A DNA stretch of 64,000 bases, from positions 4,539,353-4,603,352 of the forward strand of contig NC_011831.1 of NCBI RefSeq assembly GCF_000021945.1, given 5' to 3'. Source of the DNA: Chloroflexus aggregans DSM 9485. Its GTDB lineage: Bacteria; Chloroflexota; Chloroflexia; Chloroflexales; Chloroflexaceae. The position numbers were made by a program, and so were the translations under genes. Positions 45,651-53,493 of this stretch are shown here, in pieces (positions within the stretch are counted from its first letter, which is position 1; every line of letters begins with the position of its first letter). The notes beneath the pieces are model-generated. The model was not told the origin of the DNA. It saw only the letters and a list, made by a program, of their open reading frames with translations, and made no database searches.

Positions 45651-47792
45651 TTAGGGTTGGAACGGCTTCGGTGCCGGGATGGTCGCCGGATCAATATCAC
45701 CGCTGACCGGATCGACGCCGGTTGTCAATTCACCCTTGGTCAGGGCGGCAAGAATCTCCTCCATCCGGCGCTTGACCGCATCGGGTACATCATCGGCGGT
45801 GTCGTGATAGTCGGCGTAACCGATACCACCGTTCGCTGCTTCGTACATCGCGATGCCGTTGCCCTTGAAAGTACCGTTCACGACCGCCTTGACTTGGTCG
45901 TAGACGGCGACATCGACCCGCTTCAATGCCGAGGTTAGCAGCCGATCAGCACCGGGAGCTGTACCACCGGCGAACGTCGTAAAGTACTCATCTTGGTCGA
46001 CGCCGATCACATAGACACCGCGGGCGGCGGCCTCTTTGATCGCACCGGAGCCGGTAGGTCCACCGGCACCCATAATGACGTCTGCACCCTCACCGATCAT
46101 CTGCTGGGCCGTGCTCGCACCGAGGGCGGGGTCGATGAAGGTAGGCAGATAGACACCGAGCAGGTTGATATTGGGGTTGACATAGCGAGCGCCGTTATCA
46201 AAGGCATTCTTAAAACGCTTCACGGGCGGGATCTCTTGTCCGGCCACGACACCGACGGTGTTGGTCTTGGTCATCATACCGGCCAGCGCGCCAACCAAAA
46301 AGCCGGCCTGATCCTCACGGAACTGCAACCCGACCAAATTGTCGGTCACCGTGCCCGGCTCGTAGAACTGGTCGACGCCGATGAAGATAATGTCAGGGTG
46401 TTCGGCGGCGAACTTCTTGGTAGCGTCGGCGATGAGGAAACCGACGGTGATGATCACATCAAAGCCCTCATCAATGAAAGTTTGAATGTTCTTCTCGTAG
46501 TCGGCTTGTGCCTGCGTCTCGATGTACTTGTACTCCAGCCCAAACTCTTGCGCCGCCCGCAATGCGCCGAGGTGAGCCGACTGATTAAAGGTTCCATCGT
46601 TGACTTTACCCAGATCGGTCACCAGTGCGATCCGGGGTAGCTTGACATCTGAGGCGCGGAACGGCTTCGGTGCCGGGATGGTCGCCGGATCGACATCACC
46701 GCTGACCGGATCGACACCGGTCGTCAGGGTACCGTTGGTCAGTTCGGCGAGGATCTGCTCCATTCGAGCCTTAACTTCAGGCGGCACGATGTTAGCAGTG
46801 TCGTGATAATCGGCGTAGCCGATACCACCGTTCGCCGCCTCGTACAGCGCGATGCCGTTACCTTTGAAGGTACCGTTCACGACTGCCTTGACCTGGTCGT
46901 AGACGGCGACATCAACCCGCTTGATCGCCGACGACAGAATTTTATCGGCGCCGGGTGCCGAGCCGTTGGCAAAGGTAGTAACATACTCGTCTTGGTCAAC
47001 CCCGATGACGAACACACCGCGCGCCGCCGCTTCTTTGATCGCGCCGGAGCCGGTGGGACCGCCCGCACCGAAGATCACGTCTGCACCCTCACCGATCATC
47101 TGCTGGGCCGTGCTCGCACCGAGGGCGGGGTCGATGAAGGTAGGCAGATAGACACCGAGCAGGTTGATATTGGGATTGACATAGCGTGCGCCGTTATCAA
47201 AGCCATTCTTGAAGCGCTTCACCGGTGGGATCTCTTGACCGGCAACTATACCGATGGTGTTAGTCTTGGTCATCATACCGGCCAGGGCACCGGCCAAGAA
47301 GCCGGCCTGATCCTCACGGAACTGCAACCCGACCAAATTGTCGGTCACCGTGCCCGGCTCGTAGAACTGGTCGACGCCGATAAAGATGATGTCAGGGTGC
47401 TCGGCGGCGAACTTCTTGGTAGCGTCGGCGATGAGGAAACCGACGGTGATGATCACATCGAAACCCTCATCGACGAAGGTTTGAATGTTCTTCTCGTAGT
47501 CGGCTTGTGCCTGCGTCTCGATGTACTTGTACTCCAGCCCAAACTCTTGTGCCGCCCGCAACGCACCGAGGTGGGCAAACTCGTTAAACGTTCCATCGTT
47601 GACCTTGCCCAGATCGGTCACCAGTGCGATCCGGGGCTTGCTGGAATCTGTTGGAGCAGTAGTTGGAGCGGCGGTTGGTGCGGCTGTAGGAGCCGGTGTC
47701 GCTGTCGGTTGGGCCGCAGGCTGACCACACGCGGTCAGTACCGGCAGGAGTAGCGCGAGGAGCGCTATCAGTGTAAGAAGAGTCTTTCGCAT
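45651..47792 (-). CDS. Lipoprotein with two tandem BMP (PnrA-like) substrate-binding domains
   Basis: The product is 713 aa. A lipoprotein signal (LTAC, Cys22) is followed by an Ala/Pro/Thr-rich linker, then two near-identical BMP-family domains (about 50-383 and 384-713) that bind a nucleoside-like ligand for ABC uptake. Both domains carry the blocks VTDLGKVNDGTFN, ADYEKNIQTF, FIGVDQFYEPG, GAGGPTGSGAIKEAA and YADYHDT. The DNA repeats with a 999-bp period. Single-domain BMP proteins are about 350 aa, so this is a fused duplication. I start at ATG 47792 behind AAGGA. No permease or ATPase gene adjoins, which is unusual for a transport receptor. Confidence 0.93.
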   Translation of the reverse strand: MRKTLLTLIALLALLLPVLTACGQPAAQPTATPAPTAAPTAAPTTAPTDSSKPRIALVTDLGKVNDGTFNEFAHLGALRAAQEFGLEYKYIETQAQADYEKNIQTFVDEGFDVIITVGFLIADATKKFAAEHPDIIFIGVDQFYEPGTVTDNLVGLQFREDQAGFLAGALAGMMTKTNTIGIVAGQEIPPVKRFKNGFDNGARYVNPNINLLGVYLPTFIDPALGASTAQQMIGEGADVIFGAGGPTGSGAIKEAAARGVFVIGVDQDEYVTTFANGSAPGADKILSSAIKRVDVAVYDQVKAVVNGTFKGNGIALYEAANGGIGYADYHDTANIVPPEVKARMEQILAELTNGTLTTGVDPVSGDVDPATIPAPKPFRASDVKLPRIALVTDLGKVNDGTFNQSAHLGALRAAQEFGLEYKYIETQAQADYEKNIQTFIDEGFDVIITVGFLIADATKKFAAEHPDIIFIGVDQFYEPGTVTDNLVGLQFREDQAGFLVGALAGMMTKTNTVGVVAGQEIPPVKRFKNAFDNGARYVNPNINLLGVYLPTFIDPALGASTAQQMIGEGADVIMGAGGPTGSGAIKEAAARGVYVIGVDQDEYFTTFAGGTAPGADRLLTSALKRVDVAVYDQVKAVVNGTFKGNGIAMYEAANGGIGYADYHDTADDVPDAVKRRMEEILAALTKGELTTGVDPVSGDIDPATIPAPKPFQP
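45659..47637. repeat. 999-bp direct duplication (two units) encoding the BMP domains
   Basis: Sequence at 45661 onward matches 46660 onward, and 46621 matches 47620, always with an offset of 999 bp (333 codons). Some stretches, such as that at 46099 and 47098, are identical for about 90 bp; others differ at scattered third positions. Confidence 0.9.
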
Positions 47793-47907
47793 GCTTCCTT
47801 CTCCTGATCTACGATGACCGGAACACTTGCGAAGAACCATGCGGGCGACATGGCCCTTCACTTGTCGGCGCGCCGATTGGCTCGCCATGACATTCTGGGT
47901 TAGTGCG

Positions 47908-47916
47908 ATTATAGCA
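47908..47916 (-). promoter_or_regulatory. Extended -10 promoter of the BMP lipoprotein gene
   Basis: Minus strand TGC TATAAT (47916-47908) is a consensus extended -10. No good -35 at 17 bp. The transcript would have a leader of about 110 nt. Confidence 0.6.
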
Positions 47917-47951
47917 CAATTGCTGTGCAACCTTTCTGGGACAAATCCGTA

Positions 47952-47960
47952 TGTTATACT
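47952..47960 (+). promoter_or_regulatory. Extended -10 promoter of the SPFH genes
   Basis: TGT TATACT (47952-47960) has the TGn extension and one mismatch from TATAAT. It precedes the small ORF at 47987 and the SPFH genes. Confidence 0.55.
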
Positions 47961-47986
47961 GACAGCATAAGGAAAGGATACACGCA

Positions 47987-48058
47987 ATGGCCCTCATATC
48001 GGTTCCGTATATCGTTTACCGTCGGCATTCAGGTGTCTTTCTCATGCGTTCGTGGTGA
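47987..48058 (+). CDS. Candidate 23-codon leader ORF ahead of the SPFH operon
   Basis: ATG 47987 is preceded by a strong ribosome site (AAGGAAAGGA) and runs 23 codons to TGA 48056-48058, encoding MALISVPYIVYRRH and a basic, Trp-ending tail. It sits between the promoter-like -10 at 47955 and the SPFH start at 48128. It might be a leader peptide or chance; the only support is the ribosome site and position. Confidence 0.35.
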   Translation: MALISVPYIVYRRHSGVFLMRSW

Positions 48059-48127
48059 CGACCGCGAACGCATATCTTTTTCGGTTGATAGCGTTGGGTC
48101 GTTAGCAACGACAAGGAAGGTGGTTGT

Positions 48128-49117
48128 ATGGCCGTTACTCTTGGGGTTGTTATCGGATTGTTAGGGTGGTTTATTGTTCGCTATATCGCCTTCAGCTTTT
48201 ACACCGTCGATCAGAACGAGCGCGCAGTGAAAACCATCTTCGGACGAGCTGAACGCCTGCCGGGTCCACCGACGGACGATCCATTCGCCGAGTATTTGCG
48301 CCCGGATGAGCGCGAACGTTATCGCTATCCGCAGGTGCGGGTCATTCCTCCCGGTGGTCCTTATTTTAAGTGGCCGTGGGAACGTGTGTACAAGGTGTCG
48401 GTCGCGACCCAGACCATCAACATGGCGCTCGATCTGGAAGACCCGACGGCTAATCAGGGTGGTCGTGTGTTGGAGGCGGTCACCAAAGACCAACTGAACG
48501 TCGGCTTGAAAGGCCAGATCCGCTATCGGGTATCGGAGCGCCACCTCTACGCCTATCTCTTTGGGGTGAAAAATCCGGTGGTTCACGTGATGGGATACTT
48601 CATCTCAATTTTGCGTGAGCGGATCGCCAACTTTTCGGCACCGGCCACCGAAACCGGTCAGTTACATGCAGTGGCAGGGGAAGGGAGCGAAATGACCGGT
48701 GTTTCGATCAACGATCTGCGCAAGAATCTGCGTGATCTCAACGAGCTAATGGATCGCGAGTGTCTGTCATCGGCGGCACGCTACGGAATTATTCTCGACG
48801 CTTCACTGATCACCGAAATCGATGCACCGCCGGAGGTGGAATCGGCAATGGCAGCGATCAATACAGCGCACAACCAGGTATCGTCGGATATCAGCCTTGC
48901 CCAAGCTGCGGCCGATCAGAAGATCGTGCAGTCGAAACGGGCGGTTGAGATCGAAACGCTGAAAGCGCAAGCCGAAGTTGAGCCGTTGCTAGCGCTGGCC
49001 GAGCAGTTACGAGCACTCAAGGCGAGTGGGCGTGATGCGCTCAATGCCTACCTACGTAACGTTCGTTTGGGTCTCTACCGGCAAGCTGAGCGTGTTATTC
49101 TGGAGGTGGAGCAATGA
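48128..49117 (+). CDS. SPFH/band 7 domain membrane protein A
   Basis: The 329-aa product has one N-terminal membrane helix (about 4-25), then an SPFH domain (from FYTVDQNERAVKTIFG, about 28 onward), and a long helical coiled-coil C-terminus (about 235-300, AQAAADQKIVQSKRAVEIE). SPFH proteins form membrane microdomain scaffolds, and some regulate proteases. The ribosome site is AAGGAAGG. Its stop overlaps the second SPFH start (ATGA), so the two should form a hetero-complex, as HflK/HflC do; which homologue they equal is unclear. Confidence 0.93.
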   Translation: MAVTLGVVIGLLGWFIVRYIAFSFYTVDQNERAVKTIFGRAERLPGPPTDDPFAEYLRPDERERYRYPQVRVIPPGGPYFKWPWERVYKVSVATQTINMALDLEDPTANQGGRVLEAVTKDQLNVGLKGQIRYRVSERHLYAYLFGVKNPVVHVMGYFISILRERIANFSAPATETGQLHAVAGEGSEMTGVSINDLRKNLRDLNELMDRECLSSAARYGIILDASLITEIDAPPEVESAMAAINTAHNQVSSDISLAQAAADQKIVQSKRAVEIETLKAQAEVEPLLALAEQLRALKASGRDALNAYLRNVRLGLYRQAERVILEVEQ

Positions 49118-50025
49118 CCTCTCTCTTGACCGTGATCACGGTTGCCACGATGACCTTCGTCGGTGCATTTATTGTAGTGCCCATTTTCTTCGGTCTGCTG
49201 CGCTTATTCGGTATCTACACGATTGTGCAAGAGGGTACATGCCACGTGTATACCCTCTTTGGGAGTGTGGTTGGGGTATTGCGTGAGCCGGGGCTGGAGA
49301 TCTTACCACTCCATTTAGGGATAAACGCTTTCCTGATCGGCCTGTTTGGTCGCCGTTATGTCATCGATATGCGGCTTGATCAGCGTTATCTGCGCAGCCA
49401 ACCGGTTAATTCCGAAGAAGGTGCGCCGATGGGTATCGGTGTGTGGTACGAGATGGCAGTAACCGATCCGGTGGCCTTCTTGTTCAAAAACGCCGATCCG
49501 CAAGGTTCGTTAGCGGCGAACGTTAGTAACGCTGTGGTGCGAACCTTAAGCAATATGCCGTTGGCGCAAATGTTGGAAAACCGGCATGCGATGAGCCAGG
49601 CGGTGCGTGCTGAGGTATCGCCGAAAGCGGCAGAGTGGGGGTATCGGTTGGGGTCGGTGTATATTCGGAAAGTTCACTTCCGCGATATTAACATGATCCG
49701 GCAGATCGAGGCGAAGGTCGTGAACCGGCTGCGCCAGGTAACGTCGGCGATTTTGCAAGACGGTGCTAACCGGGTGAATATTATCACGAGTACTGCCGAG
49801 CGGCAGGCGGCTATCGAATTTGCCCGTGCAAAAGCGGTCCGTCCCCAGATTTTGGGGCAAGCACTGGCCCGAATCGGTACCGATCCTGAAGTGCGCGACG
49901 CGCTGTTTACTATTCTCGAGTTACAAAACTTAGCCGAGAGTAATGCACGGGTGACGCTTGTGCCATCCCAAACCGATCATCGGATGGTGCCGGCCTTGAT
50001 GGCAGCGCAAGACGAACGACACTAG
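49114..50025 (+). CDS. SPFH/band 7 domain membrane protein B
   Basis: The 303-aa product has two hydrophobic stretches (about 2-34) and an SPFH domain with a shortened start (YTIVQEGTCHVYTLFGSVVG). A helical segment (SAILQDGANRVNIITSTAERQ, about 200-225) and a C-terminal region follow. It is translationally coupled to protein A. It is more diverged than A in the N-terminal half. A weak hairpin (50040-50077) follows 15 bp after the stop. Confidence 0.9.
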   Translation: MTSLLTVITVATMTFVGAFIVVPIFFGLLRLFGIYTIVQEGTCHVYTLFGSVVGVLREPGLEILPLHLGINAFLIGLFGRRYVIDMRLDQRYLRSQPVNSEEGAPMGIGVWYEMAVTDPVAFLFKNADPQGSLAANVSNAVVRTLSNMPLAQMLENRHAMSQAVRAEVSPKAAEWGYRLGSVYIRKVHFRDINMIRQIEAKVVNRLRQVTSAILQDGANRVNIITSTAERQAAIEFARAKAVRPQILGQALARIGTDPEVRDALFTILELQNLAESNARVTLVPSQTDHRMVPALMAAQDERH

Positions 50026-50039
50026 AGCATTACTAACGA

Positions 50040-50077
50040 GGACTGCCCGTCGTCGTCACCACAATGACGGGCAGTTC
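50040..50077. terminator. Hairpin after the SPFH genes
   Basis: ACTGCCCGTC (50042-50051) and GACGGGCAGT (50066-50075) form a 10-bp stem, 12 with end pairs, and a 14-nt loop. There is no T-run, so it is likely a weak or bidirectional terminator between convergent genes. Confidence 0.5.
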
Positions 50078-50114
50078 TGGTGTGCAGGGATCATCGTTCG
50101 CTATCTCCGCTCAA

Positions 50115-50336
50115 TTATGCTTCCCTTTGACGGGCTTGCTCAGTTTGTAGGGCTAAGCTACGGAGTTGCTCGAACAGCTCGATGTTCAGCAACACTGCTG
50201 ATGGATACCCCTTTTGCGTGATCACAACCGGCTGACCGCTCTCTTTCGCCCGTCGGATTAACGCCGCTAAACTAGCCGCAGCTTGTGAGATTGGTACTAC
50301 ACCTCCCTGCAAGTCGATATTAATTGAACGTCCCAT
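50115..50336 (-). CDS. Orphan Phd/YefM-type antitoxin
   Basis: The 73-aa product has the Phd/YefM fold: ISQAAASLAALIRRAKESGQPVVITQKGYPSAVLLNIELFEQL, where the conserved pattern is ... L.RA...G.PVVITQ.G.P.AVLL..E.... It should bind its own operator by the N-terminus and neutralise a toxin by the C-terminus. I start at ATG 50336 behind AAGGGG. No RelE/Doc/YoeB-like gene follows; the next gene downstream is the convergent SPFH gene. It might pair with a distant toxin. Confidence 0.88.
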   Translation of the reverse strand: MGRSINIDLQGGVVPISQAAASLAALIRRAKESGQPVVITQKGYPSAVLLNIELFEQLRSLALQTEQARQREA

Positions 50337-50358
50337 GTTTGTACCCCTTTGAACGAGC

Positions 50359-50370
50359 ACTATTAATAGT
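50359..50370. promoter_or_regulatory. 12-bp palindromic operator of the antitoxin gene
   Basis: ACTATTAATAGT is a perfect palindrome 23 bp upstream of the antitoxin start, on the expected transcription start. Phd/YefM antitoxins bind such palindromes to repress their own gene. Confidence 0.5.
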
Positions 50371-50378
50371 ACAGTTCC

Positions 50379-50387
50379 ATTGTATCA
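50379..50387 (-). promoter_or_regulatory. Extended -10 of the antitoxin gene
   Basis: Minus strand TGA TACAAT (50387-50379). The start of transcription would fall on the palindrome at 50359-50370. Confidence 0.5.
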
Positions 50388-50721
50388 CGTTGTATTCTCG
50401 CTGTATAGATCTAATGTTCAAGATTTTGTAGAATGAGAGGCTATTTTTTCAGATGCTCTTCCAATGATCGCGTTTGCATCGTTACGATTGAGATGGGTTT
50501 GTAAAAACTTTGTATATTCGATAAGCAGGGATAGGCGTAACATATCTGCGTAATCAGCCGAATTATGCCGGCGTCCACTTTAAGAAACTCGTGCTAAACA
50601 TAGACACAGTTTTAATACTCTGCCAACGTCATTCTAACAATCACCTGTTAATGTATAGGCAGGCTCGAATGAGAGCACTGCTCTGAAAAGAATCAATACC
50701 AATGATGTAAGGAGGACGGCT

Positions 50722-51153
50722 ATGACGAACATCACCCGCTGGGATCCCTTCCGCGAGATGACGCAACTGCTCGACGATACCTTCTTCACCGGCTTCACCG
50801 GTGTGCTGCCCCGCAACGGCAGCTTGGTGCCGGCGCTTGACCTGAGCGAGACCGCCGATGCCTATCATATTGAAATGGCGGTGCCCGGCATGACGGCCGA
50901 TCAACTCAACATCACCTTCGAGAACAACGTGCTGACGATCAGTGGTGAAATTACACAGAGCAACGATCGCAAGGATCGCCAATATCACGTGACCGAGCGC
51001 CGCTATGGCCGCTTCAGCCGCAGCATTCGCTTGCCCAACCAGATCCATCCGGATCGGATTGAGGCCAAGCTGGAGAATGGTGTGCTAACGGTGACGGTAC
51101 CGAAGGCGGAAGAGATCAAGCCGCGCAAGATTGCGGTGAACGTCGCTCACTAG
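50722..51153 (+). CDS. Hsp20-family small heat-shock protein
   Basis: The 143-aa chaperone binds unfolding proteins. The alpha-crystallin domain spans about 35-137 with VPGMTADQLNITFENNVLTISGE, the conserved AxxxNGVL-type segment KLENGVLTVTVPK and a short C-terminal extension PRKIAVNV. The start at ATG 50722 follows AAGGAGG. A strong terminator follows at 51185-51229. Base usage is slightly more GC-rich than in the AT-rich upstream gap. Confidence 0.95.
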   Translation: MTNITRWDPFREMTQLLDDTFFTGFTGVLPRNGSLVPALDLSETADAYHIEMAVPGMTADQLNITFENNVLTISGEITQSNDRKDRQYHVTERRYGRFSRSIRLPNQIHPDRIEAKLENGVLTVTVPKAEEIKPRKIAVNVAH

Positions 51154-51184
51154 TCGTCGCACCAAGCATCGTCGGTTGACGTAT

Positions 51185-51230
51185 ACGGTGCGCGGGGAAT
51201 GTACCTCCTCGCGCACCGTTTTGTATTTTG
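51185..51230 (+). terminator. Rho-independent terminator of hsp20
   Basis: ACGGTGCGCG (51185-51194) and CGCGCACCGT (51210-51219) form a 10-bp stem, up to 13 bp with inner G-U and G-C pairs, followed by TTTTGTATTTTG. Confidence 0.9.
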
Positions 51231-51359
51231 CAAAGCCGATCTCATTGTCGGCGTGATCGATAACATTGATCGCGTGATCGGGTACAATACCTCTAAATCC
51301 CCAATTATTTGCAAGACGGCAATGCATGTAGGTGAGCCTCGTCTGGCTAAGGAGATGGC

Positions 51360-52325
51360 ATGAACGCGATCGATGATGCCTTGTTGCAACAAGCACACTA
51401 CTGGATGCGGTTGACCCGCGCACTTGACGACCGCGGCACCTTTCTTCACAAGCAAAGCAAAATTGTTGGCGGCTATTTTTCGCAGATCGGTCACGAAGCG
51501 TTAAGCGTGGCCGCCGCCATGAGCCTTGGGCCGCGTGATATTATCGCACCGATGCATCGCGATCTCGGTGCGTATCTCGTCCGTGGCCTGACTCCGCGCC
51601 GGATTTTGGCCCAGTGGCTGGGCCGTGAAACCGGGGTAACGCGCGGGCGTGACGCAAATCTGCACGGGATGGGTGATCTTAGTCTGGGTATTATCGGCTT
51701 TATTAGCCATTTGCCCGCTTCAACCGGCGTGATTACCGGCGTGGCCCACGGGATCAAACTCAAAGGCGAACCACGAGTAGCGATGTGTTTCTTCGGTGAT
51801 GGCAGTGCTTCGCAGGGCTTGGCGCACGAGGCAATGAACTGGGCGAGTGTGTTTAAGTTGCCGATGGTTATCATCTGTGAAAATAACCGGTACGCCTATT
51901 CGACCCCTCTCAGTCGCCAGATGGCCATCGAGCATATTGCCCAACGTGCAGCCGGCTACAACATGCCGGGCGTTATTGTTGATGGCAACGATTTTGTGGC
52001 TGTTTATCAAGCAGCTACCGAAGCAGTCGAACGGGCACGGGCCGGCGGTGGTCCGACCTTTATCGAGTGTAAAACGATGCGAATGCGCGGCCATGCTATC
52101 CACGATAATATGGCGTATGTGCCGAAAGATCTACTGGCCGCATGGGAAGCACGTGATCCGATTGCACGGATCGAAGCCGAGTTGCGTGCGCGTGGCCTGC
52201 TCGATGATGCGAAACTGGCAGCGCTACTGACCAAAATCGAGGCCGAACTCGATGAGGCACAGGCGTTCGCCGAGGCTTCGCCCTACCCCGACCCGGCAAC
52301 ACTCACCGATGGCGTCTATGCATAA
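51360..52325 (+). CDS. pdhA: 2-oxo acid dehydrogenase E1 component, alpha subunit
   Basis: The 321-aa product is a thiamine-diphosphate-dependent E1 alpha. The TPP motif is GDGSASQGLAHEAMN to NNRYAYSTP (GDG...NN). The family block HGMGDLSLGIIGFISHLPA is intact. It pairs with the beta subunit 20 bp downstream. The pair decarboxylates pyruvate (or acetoin or a branched 2-oxo acid); the substrate cannot be set from sequence, so the symbol is provisional. The lipoyl E2 and E3 genes are not in the window. Confidence 0.9.
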   Translation: MNAIDDALLQQAHYWMRLTRALDDRGTFLHKQSKIVGGYFSQIGHEALSVAAAMSLGPRDIIAPMHRDLGAYLVRGLTPRRILAQWLGRETGVTRGRDANLHGMGDLSLGIIGFISHLPASTGVITGVAHGIKLKGEPRVAMCFFGDGSASQGLAHEAMNWASVFKLPMVIICENNRYAYSTPLSRQMAIEHIAQRAAGYNMPGVIVDGNDFVAVYQAATEAVERARAGGGPTFIECKTMRMRGHAIHDNMAYVPKDLLAAWEARDPIARIEAELRARGLLDDAKLAALLTKIEAELDEAQAFAEASPYPDPATLTDGVYA

Positions 52326-52345
52326 TATACCGGCAGGAGGAGCTA

Positions 52346-53377
52346 ATGACGTGGGATCAAGGTTTGCATAAGACGACAACAACGATCACCGATGAGCAGG
52401 GGACGCGCGAACTGACCTATCTGGAAGCGATCCGAGCGGCGTTGCGGTACGAGATGCAGCGCGACCTGCGGGTGCTGATTATGGGGGAAGACATTGGCGT
52501 CTACGGTGGCGCATTTAAGGTGACGCAAGGGTTGATCGAGGAGTTTGGCGAAGATCAGGTGATCGATACTCCGATGACCGAGCTGGCAATGATCTACGCT
52601 GCCATCGGTATGTCGTTTGAAGGTTTCTTGCCGGTAGTCGAGATGCAGTTCGCCGATTTCATCTCAACCGGATTTGACGCCATCGTCCAGTTTGCGGCTA
52701 CTAACCATTTTCGCTGGCGGCAGCCTGTGCCGATTACGATCCGTGCGCCCGGTGGTGGTGGCTTGCGTGCCGGTCCGTTTCACTCGCAGTCGAATGAAGC
52801 ATGGTTTGTGCATACTCCCGGCTTGAAGGTCGTGGCGCCGGCTACGCCTGCCGATGCCTACGGTCTATTGCTGAGCGCTATCCGTGATCCCAACCCGGTG
52901 ATTTACTACGAGACCAAATATCTCTATCGGTCGCTGAAGGGACCGGTGCCGGAAGGAGAGAGCCTGGTGCCGATCGGTCAAGCGGCATTGCGGCGTAGTG
53001 GTGAAGAGTTGAGTATCATCGCGTATGGCGCGATGGTGCAGGAGGCGTTGCAAGCGGCGATCATCCTGGAGCGTGAGGGTCATAGTGTTGAAGTGCTCGA
53101 TCTGCGCACCCTCAAACCACTCGATGAAGCGGCAATTCTGGCAACAGTACAGAAGACCGGCAAGGTGCTGATCGTCCATGAAGCGAACCGCACCTGTGGC
53201 GTAGGCGGTGAAGTGGCGGCGATTATTGCCGAGCGTGCCTTTGAGTATCTCGACGGGCCGATTACTCGCCTTGCGGCACCCGATACCCCGGTTCCTTATA
53301 GCCCACCCCTCGAAGACGCATACCGACCAAATGCTGCAAAAATCCTCGCCGCAGCACGAGAATTGTTGGCATACTAA
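52346..53377 (+). CDS. pdhB: 2-oxo acid dehydrogenase E1 component, beta subunit
   Basis: The 343-aa product completes the E1 heterotetramer. The family blocks are GEDIGVYGGAFKVTQGL, DTPMTELAMIYAAIGMSFEGFLPVVEMQFADF, FVHTPGLKVVAPATPADAYGLL and EANRTCGVGGEVAAII. The start at ATG 52346 has GGAGGAG upstream. Together with the alpha gene it forms a compact operon ended by a hairpin (53392-53426). As for the alpha subunit, pyruvate is the likeliest substrate, but this is not proved. Confidence 0.92.
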   Translation: MTWDQGLHKTTTTITDEQGTRELTYLEAIRAALRYEMQRDLRVLIMGEDIGVYGGAFKVTQGLIEEFGEDQVIDTPMTELAMIYAAIGMSFEGFLPVVEMQFADFISTGFDAIVQFAATNHFRWRQPVPITIRAPGGGGLRAGPFHSQSNEAWFVHTPGLKVVAPATPADAYGLLLSAIRDPNPVIYYETKYLYRSLKGPVPEGESLVPIGQAALRRSGEELSIIAYGAMVQEALQAAIILEREGHSVEVLDLRTLKPLDEAAILATVQKTGKVLIVHEANRTCGVGGEVAAIIAERAFEYLDGPITRLAAPDTPVPYSPPLEDAYRPNAAKILAAARELLAY

Positions 53378-53391
53378 ACATAGTGCGGTGC

Positions 53392-53430
53392 AGACGCAGA
53401 GCGTAACTTTTGCTACCTCTGCGTCTTTGC
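53392..53430 (+). terminator. Hairpin terminator of the E1 operon
   Basis: AGACGCAGAG (53392-53401) pairs with CTCTGCGTCT (53417-53426) in a perfect 10-bp stem with a 15-nt loop, followed by TTGC, a weak T-run. Confidence 0.65.
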
Positions 53431-53493
53431 GCCGATTGAGAATGTGCTATCATAGCGCGGAATGCAAGCAGACGAATGAGATAAGATAACGCT

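Larger units (their letters stand above)
47793..48127. other. Divergent promoter region between the BMP lipoprotein and SPFH genes
   Basis: The 335 bp carry a -10 on each strand (minus 47913-47908, plus 47955-47960), a leader of about 110 nt for the BMP gene, and a small ORF (47987-48058) in front of the SPFH pair. In the BMP leader the segment TCGGCGCGCCGA is a 12-bp palindrome. I see no known purine riboswitch core in it. Confidence 0.5.
50337..50721. other. AT-rich intergenic region between antitoxin and Hsp20
   Basis: The 385 bp contain the antitoxin promoter and palindrome near 50359-50387. I see no open frame of coding character, no CIRCE (only a lone GTGCTAA half at 50591-50597), and no clear hsp20 promoter. 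The rest appears featureless. Confidence 0.45.

Noticed and set aside
46803-47753. 316-aa + strand ORF over the BMP lipoprotein gene
   Set aside because: It is an antisense shadow caused by codon bias; the minus-strand gene has a lipobox and two family domains.
47793-47905. Purine-type riboswitch in the leader of the BMP (nucleoside-binding) gene
   Set aside because: The conserved core and loop sequences are absent; only a short palindrome is present.
50581-50600. GTGCTAA half of a CIRCE element before hsp20
   Set aside because: The other half (TTAGCACTC with a 9-bp gap) is missing, so HrcA control is not supported.
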